Assembly: GCF_024582815.1 (NCBI RefSeq)
Contig: NZ_CP102099.1
Coordinates: forward strand, 2,976,001-3,040,000
Reading direction: 5' to 3'
Length of the DNA stretch: 64,000 nucleotides
Origin: Acinetobacter colistiniresistens
GTDB lineage: Bacteria; Pseudomonadota; Gammaproteobacteria; Pseudomonadales; Moraxellaceae
Positions 46,158 through 56,222 of this stretch are shown here, in pieces. Made by a program: the position numbers and the translations under genes. The notes beneath the pieces are model-generated. The model did not search any database, was not told where the DNA came from, and worked only from the letters and a program-made list of their open reading frames with translations. Position 1 is the first letter of the stretch. Every line of letters begins with the position of its first letter.

Positions 46158-46197
46158 TATTATCATTTTAAGACTTGCTATTATCATTTTAAGACTT
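46158..46197. promoter_or_regulatory. Tandem direct-repeat operator between alkB and alkR
   Basis: TATTATCATTTTAAGACTT occurs twice without a mismatch, at 46158-46176 and 46179-46197, with a period of 21 bp. Two in-phase direct half-sites are the classical target of AraC/XylS activators. The second copy ends 15 bases before the alkR start. Confidence 0.8.
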
Positions 46198-46212
46198 TAA
46201 TGAACAATTCTT

Positions 46213-47262
46213 GTGCAAAAGCAGCAAATTCCCGTAATTCCATCGCGTTATTATTTGCGGCTGATTGAAATACTGATCAGTACACATCAATACGATAATG
46301 ATTTGCTCATCCGTTTAAAAGATGAACTTGCGAAAACAGAACTGCTGTCAGTTCAACAAATTGAACAATTCATTGCGATTGGTTTAAGCCTACCCAATAC
46401 CCAAGACCTCGCCTTTGAACTGGGGAAAAATCTAAAACTGAGTTCACATAGTTTGGTTGGTTATGCCCTGATGACCAGTCCTCATCTAGAGCATGCACTT
46501 AGACTGATTGCACAATACTTTAGACTGATTATGCCGAGCTTTAAGTTGAGCATTCATTTCCCAGCAGAATCAAACAAGGTTGAACTATTATTTGAACCGA
46601 TTTTACACATGAACAAGCAGTGTCTGGCCTTTCATATTGAAGCGATTGCGGTAGCCTTTTACTACAGCTTATTAGAGTTGGCTGGTCAGCAATTACAACG
46701 CTATCAAGTCTATTTAAGTATCCCAGAACCAGTTTATCAGGAACGTTATCTACATTTAGTCAAAGCCAATTTCCACTTTAACTACACCTGGATGTCAGGC
46801 ATACGGGTTGTCATTGACGCACAACAATTGGCACTGCCCTTACCATTGGCAGATGCGCATAGTTTAAAAGTGGTTGAACAACGTTGTCAGGAACAAATTC
46901 AGAAAATCTATCACCAAGGTGAAATTGTGGAATGGGTCAGCATGATGCTCAAGCAAGCCAATCAAGTCCCGACCTTAACTGAATGCGCCAAGGTCTTGAA
47001 CATTTCTACCAAAACCTTACAGCGTTATTTGCAGCAGCAAGGTGTTGAGTTTCAGGTATTAAAACAGCAGATCAGCACTGAACGTGCCATTGATTTGTTA
47101 GAGAATTCTAGCTTTACCATTACAGCGATTGCTTATGAACTGGGTTATTCCAACCCTGCCAATTTTACCCGTGCCTTTAATAAAGTGATGGGTTGTAGTC
47201 CACAAGCTTATCGCTTAAACCACCAAGATAAAATCAATTCACTTCAAGATCACCATACATAA
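46213..47262 (+). CDS. alkR: AraC/XylS-family regulator of alkane hydroxylase
   Basis: 349 residues from a GTG start; the ATG at 46200 is out of frame. The N-terminal arabinose-binding-like domain covers residues about 20-200. The C-terminal HTH pair (LTECAKVLNISTKTLQRYLQQ and SFTITAIAYELGYSNPANFTRAFNKV) is complete. Divergent from alkB, as alkR is from alkM in Acinetobacter, where it is needed for alkane-induced expression. It converges with the methyltransferase gene, overlapping by 24 bp at the 3' ends. Confidence 0.9.
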   Translation: MQKQQIPVIPSRYYLRLIEILISTHQYDNDLLIRLKDELAKTELLSVQQIEQFIAIGLSLPNTQDLAFELGKNLKLSSHSLVGYALMTSPHLEHALRLIAQYFRLIMPSFKLSIHFPAESNKVELLFEPILHMNKQCLAFHIEAIAVAFYYSLLELAGQQLQRYQVYLSIPEPVYQERYLHLVKANFHFNYTWMSGIRVVIDAQQLALPLPLADAHSLKVVEQRCQEQIQKIYHQGEIVEWVSMMLKQANQVPTLTECAKVLNISTKTLQRYLQQQGVEFQVLKQQISTERAIDLLENSSFTITAIAYELGYSNPANFTRAFNKVMGCSPQAYRLNHQDKINSLQDHHT

Positions 47263-47826
47263 GCCCGCGCCAATCGGCAAAGTTGTACTCATGTAATGTT
47301 CATCATGCTTGATCAATTCCAGAAAGGTTTTTACTTCGGCAGCATGAGAAATTACGTTATCAATAATCAAGGTACTGCCAGCGTTTTGTAATAAACGCTT
47401 TAAATCGGCCCAGTAACTCACGTAATGAATACGCTCTGCATCCAGTAAAATAAAATCAAACGGTTCACTGGCTTGGGCCAGAAAATCCGCTGCGTCTCCC
47501 ACCCAGAAATCAATTTGCTGTTCTAACTCAAATTCTTCTGCATATTTTTTCGCTTGAGCACTACGTAAAGGATCAATTTCTACAGTTTGAACGTTGCCAT
47601 CTACCGCTTGGGCAGCCTCAGCCAACCATAAGGTTGAATAACCAGTAGAAGTACCGATTTCCAGAATACGTTTTGATTGCTGGCAACGAACCAACATTGC
47701 CAATAATTTTGCCGACTCAGCTTCAATATTCCGATAGCGACTCAGACGATCAGACTGTTGAGCATCATGTTGCTTGAACTGATCATATAAATCAGAAATA
47801 CGTTGTAAGAATACACTACTGGTCAT
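47239..47826 (-). CDS. Class I SAM-dependent O-methyltransferase
   Basis: 195 residues from ATG 47826, preceded by GGAGGGG. ILEIGTSTGYSTLWLAEA is the SAM loop, VQTVEIDPLRS the ribose-binding acid, and FDFILLDAERIHYVSYW the metal-type acidic site of the caffeoyl-CoA/catechol O-methyltransferase (YrrM-like) group. The substrate is unknown. It lies 36 bases downstream of the DUF1653 gene on the same strand. Confidence 0.88.
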   Translation of the reverse strand: MTSSVFLQRISDLYDQFKQHDAQQSDRLSRYRNIEAESAKLLAMLVRCQQSKRILEIGTSTGYSTLWLAEAAQAVDGNVQTVEIDPLRSAQAKKYAEEFELEQQIDFWVGDAADFLAQASEPFDFILLDAERIHYVSYWADLKRLLQNAGSTLIIDNVISHAAEVKTFLELIKHDEHYMSTTLPIGAGLCMVILK

Positions 47827-47862
47827 CTCTGCCCCTCCCAATACCAAGTCAGCAAATTACGC

Positions 47863-48081
47863 TTAAGTCGCTTGAATCAATTTAAAACGGGGCTGGATTT
47901 GTCCATCAGCCAGTTGAACCGTTTCACGAAACATCGCTAATGGACGTACCCACATGGAGTAATCCCCATATAGGCATTGGTAAACAACCAGCTCTTCTTC
48001 GGTTTCACTATGACGAGCCACATTGAAGACCTGATAAAGTTGTCCTTTATAGTGTTGATAGATGCCGCGCTGTAATGCCAT
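47863..48081 (-). CDS. DUF1653 protein
   Basis: 72 residues. [30 protein letters not shown] followed by [19 protein letters not shown] is the DUF1653 pattern, a small beta-rich fold of unknown function. Probably co-transcribed with the methyltransferase gene downstream. Confidence 0.88.
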   Translation of the reverse strand: MALQRGIYQHYKGQLYQVFNVARHSETEEELVVYQCLYGDYSMWVRPLAMFRETVQLADGQIQPRFKLIQAT

Positions 48082-48309
48082 ATTGCTTACCCTTTTATGC
48101 CACGCAATGATTGCAGTTGTATAACAAGTTTGATTGTACTGTTTTTTTTATCGAAAGGTACATTTCAAAAATTCAACTGATATACCAAAATTCAAAAAAC
48201 CGATTAAACTCATAAAAACATACTGTTTTACCTATTTAGTACTTTTGCGTACTATAGCCTCATTGAATGAATTTAGCTGATTTGAAAGTCTTAGCGTTTG
48301 GAGAAATAG

Positions 48310-49874
48310 ATGTTAGATCAAAATATTAAAACTCAATTAAAAGCTTACTTAGAACGTTTAGAAAGTCCAATCGAGTTGGTTGCTGCTTTAGATGACTCAG
48401 ATAAAGCAGACAAAATCAAAGAACTCGTGACTGAAATTGCTGAGCTTTCTGACCAAGTTACGGCGCGTTTTGACGGTTCAAACGCTCGCCGTCCTAGTTT
48501 CGGTGTGGCCAAAGCAGGCGAACAACCTCGTGTGTTCTTTGCTGGCTTACCGATGGGACATGAGTTTACTTCTTTGATCTTGGCATTGTTACAAGTGTCG
48601 GGTTATGCCCCTAAGGTCTCTGATGAAGTACTGACTCAGATCAAAGGTTTAAATTTAACTGCAAACTTCGATGTATTCGTATCGTTAAGCTGTCACAACT
48701 GTCCAGATGTAGTGCAAGCTTTAAACTTGATTGCTATCAATAATCCAAATACCACGGCGACCATGATTGATGGTGCCTTCTTCCAAGACGAAGTTGAAGA
48801 ACGCAAAATCTTGGCTGTACCCATGGTATTCCAAGACAATCAGCATATTGGCCAAGGCCGTATGACACTGGAAGAAATCGTAGCCAAACTGGATAGCAAT
48901 TCAGCTGAGAAAGATGCAGCCGCAATCAATGCCAAAGATGCATTTGATGTGTTGGTGATTGGTGGTGGTCCTGCGGGTGGTACAGCGGCAATCTATGCAG
49001 CACGTAAAGGCATTAAAACCGGTATCGTGGCTGAACGCTTTGGTGGTCAGGTCATGGATACCATGGACATTGAGAACTTCACTACGGTTCAAAAACGGTA
49101 GGTCCACAGTTTGCCCAAGATATGGAAGCCCATGTGCGTGAGTACGGTGTAGACATCATGAACCTGCAACGTGTCAGCAAGATCACGGGGGCAGATCAAA
49201 CGGCCAATGGTCTGGTTGAAGTGGAACTGGAAAATGGTGCCAAACTTGAATCGAAAACCATCATTCTTTCAACGGGTGCACGTTGGAGAGAGATGAATGT
49301 CCCAGGTGAAGCAGAGTATCGGACGCGCGGTGTTGCGTACTGCCCACACTGTGATGGCCCATTATTCAAAGGTAAACGTGTTGCGGTGATTGGTGGCGGT
49401 AACTCTGGTGTAGAAGCAGCCATTGACCTTGCAGGCATTGTTGAGCATGTGACTTTGGTTGAGTTTGATACCAAACTTCGTGCTGACCAAGTATTGCAGG
49501 ACAAATTAAACAGCTTGCCAAATACCACCGTGATCATGAATGCCTTGAGTACTGAAGTGGTAGGTGATGGTTCACAAGTCACGGCGCTGAAGTATAAAGA
49601 CCGTGCCACTGATGTTGAGCATACTGTTGAACTTGCAGGGATCTTTGTACAAATTGGTTTATTGCCAAACACCGATTTCTTGAAGAACAGTGCAGTAGAG
49701 CTGAGTAATCGTGGCGAGATCGTGATTAATGAGCGCAACGAAACCAATGTCAAAGGTGTATTTGCCGCAGGTGACTGTACTACAGTGCCGTACAAGCAGA
49801 TTATCATTGCGACCGGTGAAGGCGCGAAAGCATCATTATCTGCCTTTGACTATATGATCCGTTCTGGTGTTTAA
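48310..49874 (+). pseudogene. ahpF: Alkyl hydroperoxide reductase subunit F, frame broken once
   Basis: ATG 48310 follows GGAGAAATAG. The N-terminal tandem thioredoxin-fold domain (SCHNCPDVV) and FAD loop (IGGGPAGGTAAIYAARKG) read to [13 protein letters not shown]. The rest starts [13 protein letters not shown] in another frame, with the active-site pair CPHCDG and NADPH loop [14 protein letters not shown], and ends at 49874. Adding one A to the run at 49091-49095 restores [12 protein letters not shown] as in other AhpF proteins, giving about 521 residues. AhpF recycles AhpC with NADH. An assembly error is more likely than gene loss. Confidence 0.9.
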
Positions 49875-50025
49875 GCTCACCTAATAGCTATGCACGCACT
49901 TACACGATCTGATGTAAGTGCGTGTTTTTACAAGTTATCAACAATTTTTCTACTTTATTATTCCTGTGGTTTATGTTTATATTTTCGCTATCCATTCCTA
50001 TTGGATGCCACAAAGAAAAGGAAAT

Positions 50026-50376
50026 ATGACAATGAATAAATTACTCGTTGCTTTAGGTCTCGCTGCGACTGTTGCCCTTGTAGGCTGTAATAAAGAAAAA
50101 GCGCCTGAAACAGGTGCAACAACTGGCGAACATTTAGAGCATGCTGCTAACCAAGCTGGTGCTGATCTTCACAATGCTGCTGATGCCGCTTCAAGTGATG
50201 TTGCGACTGCTGTAGATACAGCAAGCAACCAAATTGATGCTGCTGCTGATCACACTGCAAATGCAACTGCTGAAGCTGCTGCAAAAACTGAGGCTGCTGC
50301 ACGTGATGCAACTGCTAAAGTTGCTGGCGCGGTTGAATCAACGGCTGCTGATGTAAAACAAAAAGCTCAACAATAA
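50026..50376 (+). CDS. Alanine-rich small lipoprotein
   Basis: About 116 residues; ATG 50026 or 50032, with AGGAAAT upstream. Lipobox VALVGC (lipidated Cys, then NKEKAPE) and a mature part made of repeated Ala/Asp/Thr helices (HAANQAGADLHNAADAA, NATAEAAAKTEAAARDATA) that should form a long amphipathic coil like LEA or apolipoprotein-type repeats. Envelope localised, function unknown. Confidence 0.82.
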   Translation: MTMNKLLVALGLAATVALVGCNKEKAPETGATTGEHLEHAANQAGADLHNAADAASSDVATAVDTASNQIDAAADHTANATAEAAAKTEAAARDATAKVAGAVESTAADVKQKAQQ

Positions 50377-50395
50377 TTTCGATTATTGCTGAAAT

Positions 50396-50427
50396 AAAAA
50401 AGCCTCTGTAAACAGAGGCTTTTTTAT
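50396..50427 (+). terminator. Terminator of the lipoprotein gene
   Basis: AGCCTCTG-TAAA-CAGAGGCT followed by TTTTT; shared with the convergent GST gene. Confidence 0.9.
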
Positions 50428-50440
50428 TGGAATGCATCAA

Positions 50441-51052
50441 TTAGCTCAATAAGCCTTCATCACGCATTGCGATTTGCACAGACTGACGTTCAGCCACTTT
50501 ATTACGCAACGCAATAATGTTGATATAAGGCGTCAAGTCATGTTCGATATGATTAGACCAGTTGGTTAACACAAATAAATAAGCATCTGCTGGGCCAAAA
50601 TTATCATCGACCAGATAATCATATTCAGATTCAGCTAAGTAGTTATCGATATAACTGAGTAAACGATCAACTTCGGCATAGGCTTTGGTCTTTTCATCGT
50701 CGGTTAATCGACCACCAAAGAAGACTGAATAAGCATCATGTAATTCTGAGTTGAGATATCCCAACCACTCTAGCACCTTGGCACGCCCCATACCTGAAGG
50801 CGGAATCAAATCCTGTTTTGGATCATGCTGAGCCAAGAAAGGTAAAATTGCTACATTCTCAGTTAAAATCAAACCTGGATTAATTTCCAAAGCAGGCACA
50901 TAGCCCTTTGGATTAATCTCGTAATAATCTGCACCTTTAGAGGTTTTATGTGTTTTTAGATCAACTCGTTCTAAATCAAAATCTACGTTAATTTCATTTA
51001 AAATAATATGGGCTGCCAATGAGCATGCACCAGGTGAATAATACAACTTCAT
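50441..51052 (-). CDS. Glutathione S-transferase family protein
   Basis: 203 residues. Thioredoxin-like N domain starting MKLYYSPGACSLAAHIILNE, with the SPGACS turn of beta-class (GstA-like) enzymes, ENVAILPFLAQHD for glutathione binding, and a helical C domain (residues 90-200). Beta-class members use the conserved Cys of PGACS. Likely detoxification or redox maintenance. Monocistronic. Confidence 0.9.
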   Translation of the reverse strand: MKLYYSPGACSLAAHIILNEINVDFDLERVDLKTHKTSKGADYYEINPKGYVPALEINPGLILTENVAILPFLAQHDPKQDLIPPSGMGRAKVLEWLGYLNSELHDAYSVFFGGRLTDDEKTKAYAEVDRLLSYIDNYLAESEYDYLVDDNFGPADAYLFVLTNWSNHIEHDLTPYINIIALRNKVAERQSVQIAMRDEGLLS

Positions 51053-51258
51053 AATTGATCCTTGTTATCTAACGACTTATGCTCTAGAACGTTCCAACGA
51101 AACTCAAGAACAGAAATAACTAAAATTTATAATAGCTTTCATGCTAAGAACATCCACACCACTACTATTAATGAATTTTTTTCTGCCTTGCAAGTTATAT
51201 TCCGTGACGATTGATTAATTTATGAAAAAACAAATTAAACAAGGTCACGGAAATCGTG

Positions 51259-53703
51259 TTACGCCCGACCAAAAATCTTGCCTAACCATTCAAATAATGA
51301 GTTTAAAAATTCAACGATAATATTCTTCGGATTGTTTGGTTCTAGTTGCGAATCCGAGCTTTTCATGTCCAGATCCACAATTACAGGATCGTGATCTGAA
51401 GAACGATAAGCATCAGCAGCAAAGAACAGTGCTTTTTGCTCATCGGTTTTATATTCCTCGTTATAGTCCAATACCGTTGGCTCATCAGCATTGATATGCC
51501 AAGCAAATGTTTTAATCACACGCTTATACAGATTGGCATCGGCAATGGCATGATCAAGGTTTCCTGCCCCACCATAACCATCGGCATCACTCGATACACC
51601 AAAGACATAGCTATAGGCCTTGCTGCCTTCACCTACTTTGCTGTCATTCAACAAGACTTTATAGTTGGCTTTCTCAAAGGTCAGAATCGGATCTTCTTTG
51701 GCATAACTGTTCATATCACCCAAGAGCAAGATATTCGGATTTTTCACTTGAGTCGGATTCTTGGCAATCCACTGGGTGAGTTGTTCAACCGCTTTAACAC
51801 GGGTTGGGTTCCAACAGCCTTGACCATCTCTTTGATCGGCATCGAGAGAGTTGGCATCTACGCCCTTACAGCCTTTAGATTTAAGATGGTTTGGAATGAC
51901 CGTGAAGATCTGACCACCTTGTACTGGTTTAAATGATTGGGCAAGCGTCGAACGGTTTTTATCTCCCAAGTCCAATACTGCGGCCTTATTGACAGGCTGA
52001 ACCCGCTTGCTGTTATAAATAATCGCAACCGCAATCACATCAGTACCCAGCTGATTCAGGCCTTCTGGAATCACATATTTCCAGTCTGGTCCTAAGGCTT
52101 TAGTCAGATTGGCAACCGCACTATCACTCCCATAACCATTGTTGGCAATTTCCATTAGGCCATAAACGTCCGCATCAATCGATTTTAACGCATTCACGAT
52201 TTTGGCATGCTGTTTATCAAATTCAGCCTGACTGTTGGCACCACGTTCTGTTGGGAAGCCATTTTTACCGTTGTCATAGTTCAGCACGTTAAATGCTGCA
52301 GCACGAATATGCTTACTCTGTTTCGCTGCAATCGTTGTGCGTGGATTGGTGGTGGTCACGATTTCTGGCAAGTTTGCCCCTGCAATCGGTTGTACACGCC
52401 AAGCATTAAAACGATATTCCAAAATCCCTTGTGCATTCTTTAACTGGTAGCCAGAGCGCAAGGTATTAAGGGCGCTAAAGTTCTGTGGCAACCACGGTGC
52501 ACGGTTTTGATTGCTATAGCCATCATCAAAAATAATCTTGGAAAGCAGATTTTGCTGTGCCAATGCTTTCGCTTCATTGGACAATGCTGGATAAAGATTG
52601 GTTGGAATAAATAAGCGACCTAAACTCAGTGACAATTCACCATAACGGCCAAAGTTATAGTTTTCGCTCACCGTCAGCGTTTGCGGTAATTTTACCAGCA
52701 TGCCCTGATAACGTTTTGGAGAGTTCCCAGATGCATCGGTTAAACTGCTAAAAGGTAAATTCAAATCCAGTGGTTGAATCAGCGATGCCATATTCTGGTT
52801 ACAGCTTTGAACATCTTGCTGTAACTGATCAATTTGCAGTTGGTTCTGATAACTGGTTAAACGACCACGCAGAATTACTTCATCGCCAACCTGCCCGCCT
52901 TTTACTGCACTGCTGGCAGGAATATAGACAAAGATGGCATTACTGACATTTGCGGTGGCTTTACTGTCAGGGGTTTGTACATAAAAACCAGAGAAACCAT
53001 TACTATAGCGATAGTCTGCCGTGATCACACCACGAATGGTATAGTTTTGATTCTGTGTCGATTGCGCTAGGCTGGCAATCGGCGTGTCACTGCTATTACA
53101 ACTGACTGCATCTGTAATCGGTGGTGTGGTGGTTGAGCCCGTTAAATTCGAAAAGTCATTCCGATCTGTCCATGCCTGCCAAGATTGATCTAAATCAAAT
53201 GGGCTAGTTGGATCAACACTGACGACAGGATTGTCAGTTTGAATGCGCTTAAAGCTATTGCCCATACTTAGCACTGTGGTGCCCCAACCATTTGTTGGAC
53301 GTTCACCAATGCGACCAAAACGATCTACAGGCGTACCACGATAGAGCAAGACAATGGCATCGTCACCATTAAAGGACAGACCCGCCACCTGATTCACCTT
53401 ACCTCCCAATTGCGTCTGTAATTCAGAACGACCAATCAAGAATTTTTGTTTACTGGCCAAAGTTCCCTGTAGTGGGAAAGCTACGGTTTTAACTGTACCG
53501 CCATTATTGAACTGCTGGATTTCATAATCGGCCAAGTTTACTGCTGTCGCATCGGGGTTATAAATTTCCAGTCCTTTTTTATTGCTGCTGCCATCGACAT
53601 ATTGGCTAAACATCAATTGTGCATTTGCAGCGGAAAAGATTGAAGATGCACCTAACAGCCCTAAACAAATGGCGATCGAATGGTATTTAAAATTGTTCAT
53701 CAT
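51259..53703 (-). CDS. ExeM/NucH-family extracellular endonuclease with lamin-tail domain
   Basis: 814 residues. Signal peptide (LGLLGASSIFSAANA). A lamin-tail domain at residues 30-150 (FSQYVDGSSNKKGLEIYNPD) is followed by an OB-type region (TIRGVITADY, VILRGRLTSYQNQLQID) and an endonuclease/exonuclease/phosphatase domain at about 455-775: AAFNVLNYDNGKNG, LMEIANNGYG, IPNHLKSKGC, ILLGDMNSYAKEDP and YRSSDHDPVIVDL. Homologues are secreted or surface nucleases for DNA scavenging and biofilm control. The last 35 residues form a hydrophobic tail (NIIVEFLNSLFEWLGKIFG) that could anchor it to the cell. Confidence 0.9.
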   Translation of the reverse strand: MMNNFKYHSIAICLGLLGASSIFSAANAQLMFSQYVDGSSNKKGLEIYNPDATAVNLADYEIQQFNNGGTVKTVAFPLQGTLASKQKFLIGRSELQTQLGGKVNQVAGLSFNGDDAIVLLYRGTPVDRFGRIGERPTNGWGTTVLSMGNSFKRIQTDNPVVSVDPTSPFDLDQSWQAWTDRNDFSNLTGSTTTPPITDAVSCNSSDTPIASLAQSTQNQNYTIRGVITADYRYSNGFSGFYVQTPDSKATANVSNAIFVYIPASSAVKGGQVGDEVILRGRLTSYQNQLQIDQLQQDVQSCNQNMASLIQPLDLNLPFSSLTDASGNSPKRYQGMLVKLPQTLTVSENYNFGRYGELSLSLGRLFIPTNLYPALSNEAKALAQQNLLSKIIFDDGYSNQNRAPWLPQNFSALNTLRSGYQLKNAQGILEYRFNAWRVQPIAGANLPEIVTTTNPRTTIAAKQSKHIRAAAFNVLNYDNGKNGFPTERGANSQAEFDKQHAKIVNALKSIDADVYGLMEIANNGYGSDSAVANLTKALGPDWKYVIPEGLNQLGTDVIAVAIIYNSKRVQPVNKAAVLDLGDKNRSTLAQSFKPVQGGQIFTVIPNHLKSKGCKGVDANSLDADQRDGQGCWNPTRVKAVEQLTQWIAKNPTQVKNPNILLLGDMNSYAKEDPILTFEKANYKVLLNDSKVGEGSKAYSYVFGVSSDADGYGGAGNLDHAIADANLYKRVIKTFAWHINADEPTVLDYNEEYKTDEQKALFFAADAYRSSDHDPVIVDLDMKSSDSQLEPNNPKNIIVEFLNSLFEWLGKIFGRA

Positions 53704-53882
53704 TTTTTACTTAGTGTTAAAATTGTAATTAGGCTATGCAATTTCTGTGACAGCTACATGAAGATTTTTTGACAAATTTTAATCAATTTCAGAAATGACT
53801 GGCTAAATAAAATCACTTAAAGTTTGACTTGACCACCTGAACACTTAAAATACGGCATTTCTATATTTATATCTCCAGAATC

Positions 53883-54599
53883 ATGTCAAACGATCAGTTA
53901 GAAACGCAAATTACGGAACTCGACAATTTGCCTGAGCACCGTGAAATTGTGACGTTTATGCGTCGTTCAGCTCCGCTCAATACTTCACAACGTACTGCTT
54001 TAGAAGATTATCGTGATTTAATTTTGGAATACCCTGTTGGTGATTTACGTCAACACTTTGAACATCCTGAACGCCCATTAACCGTTGAAATCGGTTTTGG
54101 TATGGGTCGCTCTTTGGTATTAATGGCAAAAGCCAATCCTGAACGTAACTTTGTCGGAATCGAAGTACATATGCCTGGTATTGCACAGTGCGTCTATGAA
54201 GCGGGTATGGCTGGCTTGAAGAACCTATTTGTACTAGATGCCGATGCCATTCAGGTCTTACGTGAAATGCCAGATAACAGCATTAACTGTGTACAGCTTT
54301 ACTTCCCTGATCCATGGCAGAAGAAGCGTCACTTTAAACGCCGTTTTGTGATTCATGAGCGTATGCAACTGGTTGAACAGAAGCTTGAGCTGGGTGGTAC
54401 CTTCCACGCAGCGACAGATTGGGAACCGTATGCGGAGTGGATGCTTGATATCCTAGACAATCGTCCTGATATGGAAAACTTGGCAGGTAAAGGCAATAGC
54501 TACCCTCGCCCAGAATGGCGTCCAGTGACTAAATTCGAGCGTCGTGGTCTGGAATCGGGTCATAAGATTAATGACTTTATCTTTAAGAAAATTAAATAA
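53883..54599 (+). CDS. trmB: tRNA (guanine-N7-)-methyltransferase
   Basis: 238 residues. Methylates G46 in the variable loop of tRNA. SAM site VEIGFGMGRSLVLMA near residue 71, VGIEVHMPGI, and the catalytic YFPDPWQKKRHFKRR near residue 142. RPVTKFERRGLESGH near the C terminus is the tRNA-binding end. Monocistronic. Confidence 0.97.
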   Translation: MSNDQLETQITELDNLPEHREIVTFMRRSAPLNTSQRTALEDYRDLILEYPVGDLRQHFEHPERPLTVEIGFGMGRSLVLMAKANPERNFVGIEVHMPGIAQCVYEAGMAGLKNLFVLDADAIQVLREMPDNSINCVQLYFPDPWQKKRHFKRRFVIHERMQLVEQKLELGGTFHAATDWEPYAEWMLDILDNRPDMENLAGKGNSYPRPEWRPVTKFERRGLESGHKINDFIFKKIK

Positions 54600-54620
54600 G
54601 CTGATTTATTTTTCGAAGGA

Positions 54621-54646
54621 AGCCACTAATTGTTTAGTGGTTTTTA
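54621..54646 (+). terminator. trmB terminator
   Basis: CCACTAA-TTGT-TTAGTGG followed by TTTTT. Confidence 0.85.
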
Positions 54647-54664
54647 TTTCCAAATGTTTAAGTT

Positions 54665-55437
54665 CTATGCTTTCTTATCAAAATAATCTTCTGGATAAGG
54701 GTCTTGACCTTTTAACTTATTACGATATTTCATTACACTAATCTGAACACCGTCATCTGTTAAAAACTCATTATAAAAATCTTGCTCTTTAGGATCATCA
54801 AAATTTAATTTTTCAAATATTTGTTCGGATAATTCACCAAAAATTTCATAAGATTTCCGAAAACTAAAATAATTTATGAATGCAGAAAATGAAACTGAAA
54901 TAAAAATGCAATAAGCACCGTCTGAAAGAAAAATAATATTCCCTCAACAGAATAATCAGAAGAAGAAATAAAACTGAATATCAGTACAATTAGGAGCAAG
55001 CCAAACGATGCAATACCCAAATAATAGGTCTGCATCATAATCGCTTTATAACCCATTTTTTTTGAACGACCCATTTCATAGATCATATAAAGCAAACCTG
55101 ATTTAGGATCGACAACTGCATAAACTTGATGTCGTCCCTTTACAGGCTTTTCATTAATTACAGCAATCAATTCATCATTTTCGTCAAAACGTACAGTGGT
55201 AAATTGTCCTAGTAAAGGACACTCTTCTATTTCACCAATAAAAGTTATTCCATCTTTTGCTTTTCCAGCCATTAATAAAATAGGCGAGCTTGTAAGCAAT
55301 GAACTACTTCCAGCAAGTACACCTGCAAAAGCGGTGCCTGCTGCAATCCCACCCACATTCTGATTTACAGGAATTTTAGACTTGGCTTTTTCTAGAGAGT
55401 GGATTGGACCTTGAACAAGCTTTAAGTTTAGTTTCAA
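54665..55437 (-). pseudogene. Immunity-like membrane protein, subfamily A, copy 4 (frame broken once)
   Basis: Starts at TTG 55437 behind AAGG. The N-terminal soluble domain is nearly identical to the other A copies (QGPIHSLEKAKSKIPVNQNV, then DPKSGLLYMIYEMGRSKK). Two hydrophobic helices follow, then the frame is lost. Adding one base at 54899-54901 restores INYFSFRKSYEIFGELSEQI and the common end GQDPYPEDYFDKKA with the stop at 54665. It is separated from the other A copies by the two B genes. Confidence 0.7.
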
Positions 55438-55474
55438 ATGATTTACCTTATATAACCTTTTAATTTCTAGCTAG

Positions 55475-56222
55475 TTATGCATTACGTTCTTTTTGATCTA
55501 TATAACTTTCTGGGTATGGGTCTTTTGAATAACTTTTCTATATTCATATACAGACTCTAAAAGAATTTTATAATCATCACTATAGTGACGTCCAGACAAT
55601 AAAAAAATTTCTTCTGGATGATCAAAGCCATAGATCTTAAATATTTCCTCTGACTTTTCTGAAAAATGCTTAAGTGATTTAACAGTCCCTTTCATGATAA
55701 AAATAACTACAAAATAAAATAATAACTCCACCAAAAATTATAAAGTTATCTTTAGAATAATCATCTATATATAAATAATCCTATCATCATCACTACAGTA
55801 AGAGCATATAAAATATTAGCTCCTTTCATAGATGATCTTTCATGACTTTTTATTGAAGTTCCCATCCCTACCTGCATATGAAGTAAGCCTGTTTTAGGAC
55901 TCAATATAGAATAAAGCTCATAGAGGTTTTTTTCTAATTGCCTAGCCACACAAATAATATATTCATTTTCAACTATTAGCGCACGATGAAATTGACCTAC
56001 ACAAACTTTACCACCTATTTCCATAACAACTGATTTGACATGTAAACGACTATGCGAAGCGAGAAATACCGTCTGTGCAGACAATGAAACACTTTCTGCT
56101 ACACCACTCAAAATCGCTGAAGATGCAATTTGGGCATCACCAGACTTTCCAAATGCACTTAAAGAGTCATCATAAATCTCTAATCTTTGAATGCGACCTT
56201 CGATTTTTAGTAAATCATACAT
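55475..56222 (-). pseudogene. Immunity-like membrane protein, subfamily B, copy 2 (frame broken)
   Basis: ATG 56222 overlaps the end of copy 1 by 8 bp. The soluble part (IEGRIQRLEIYDDSLSAFGK) is over 80% identical to copy 1 by eye. Added bases at 55773-55775, 55715-55718 and 55523-55526 rebuild the membrane segments, the SLKHFSEKSEEIFKIYGF helix and the end DPYPESYIDQKERNA. Same layout as subfamily A: soluble domain, two to three helices, cytosolic tail. Confidence 0.68.

Noticed and set aside
49196..49807. 203-codon antisense frame in ahpF
   Set aside because: Long shadow frames are common opposite conserved genes; the sense strand holds all AhpF motifs.
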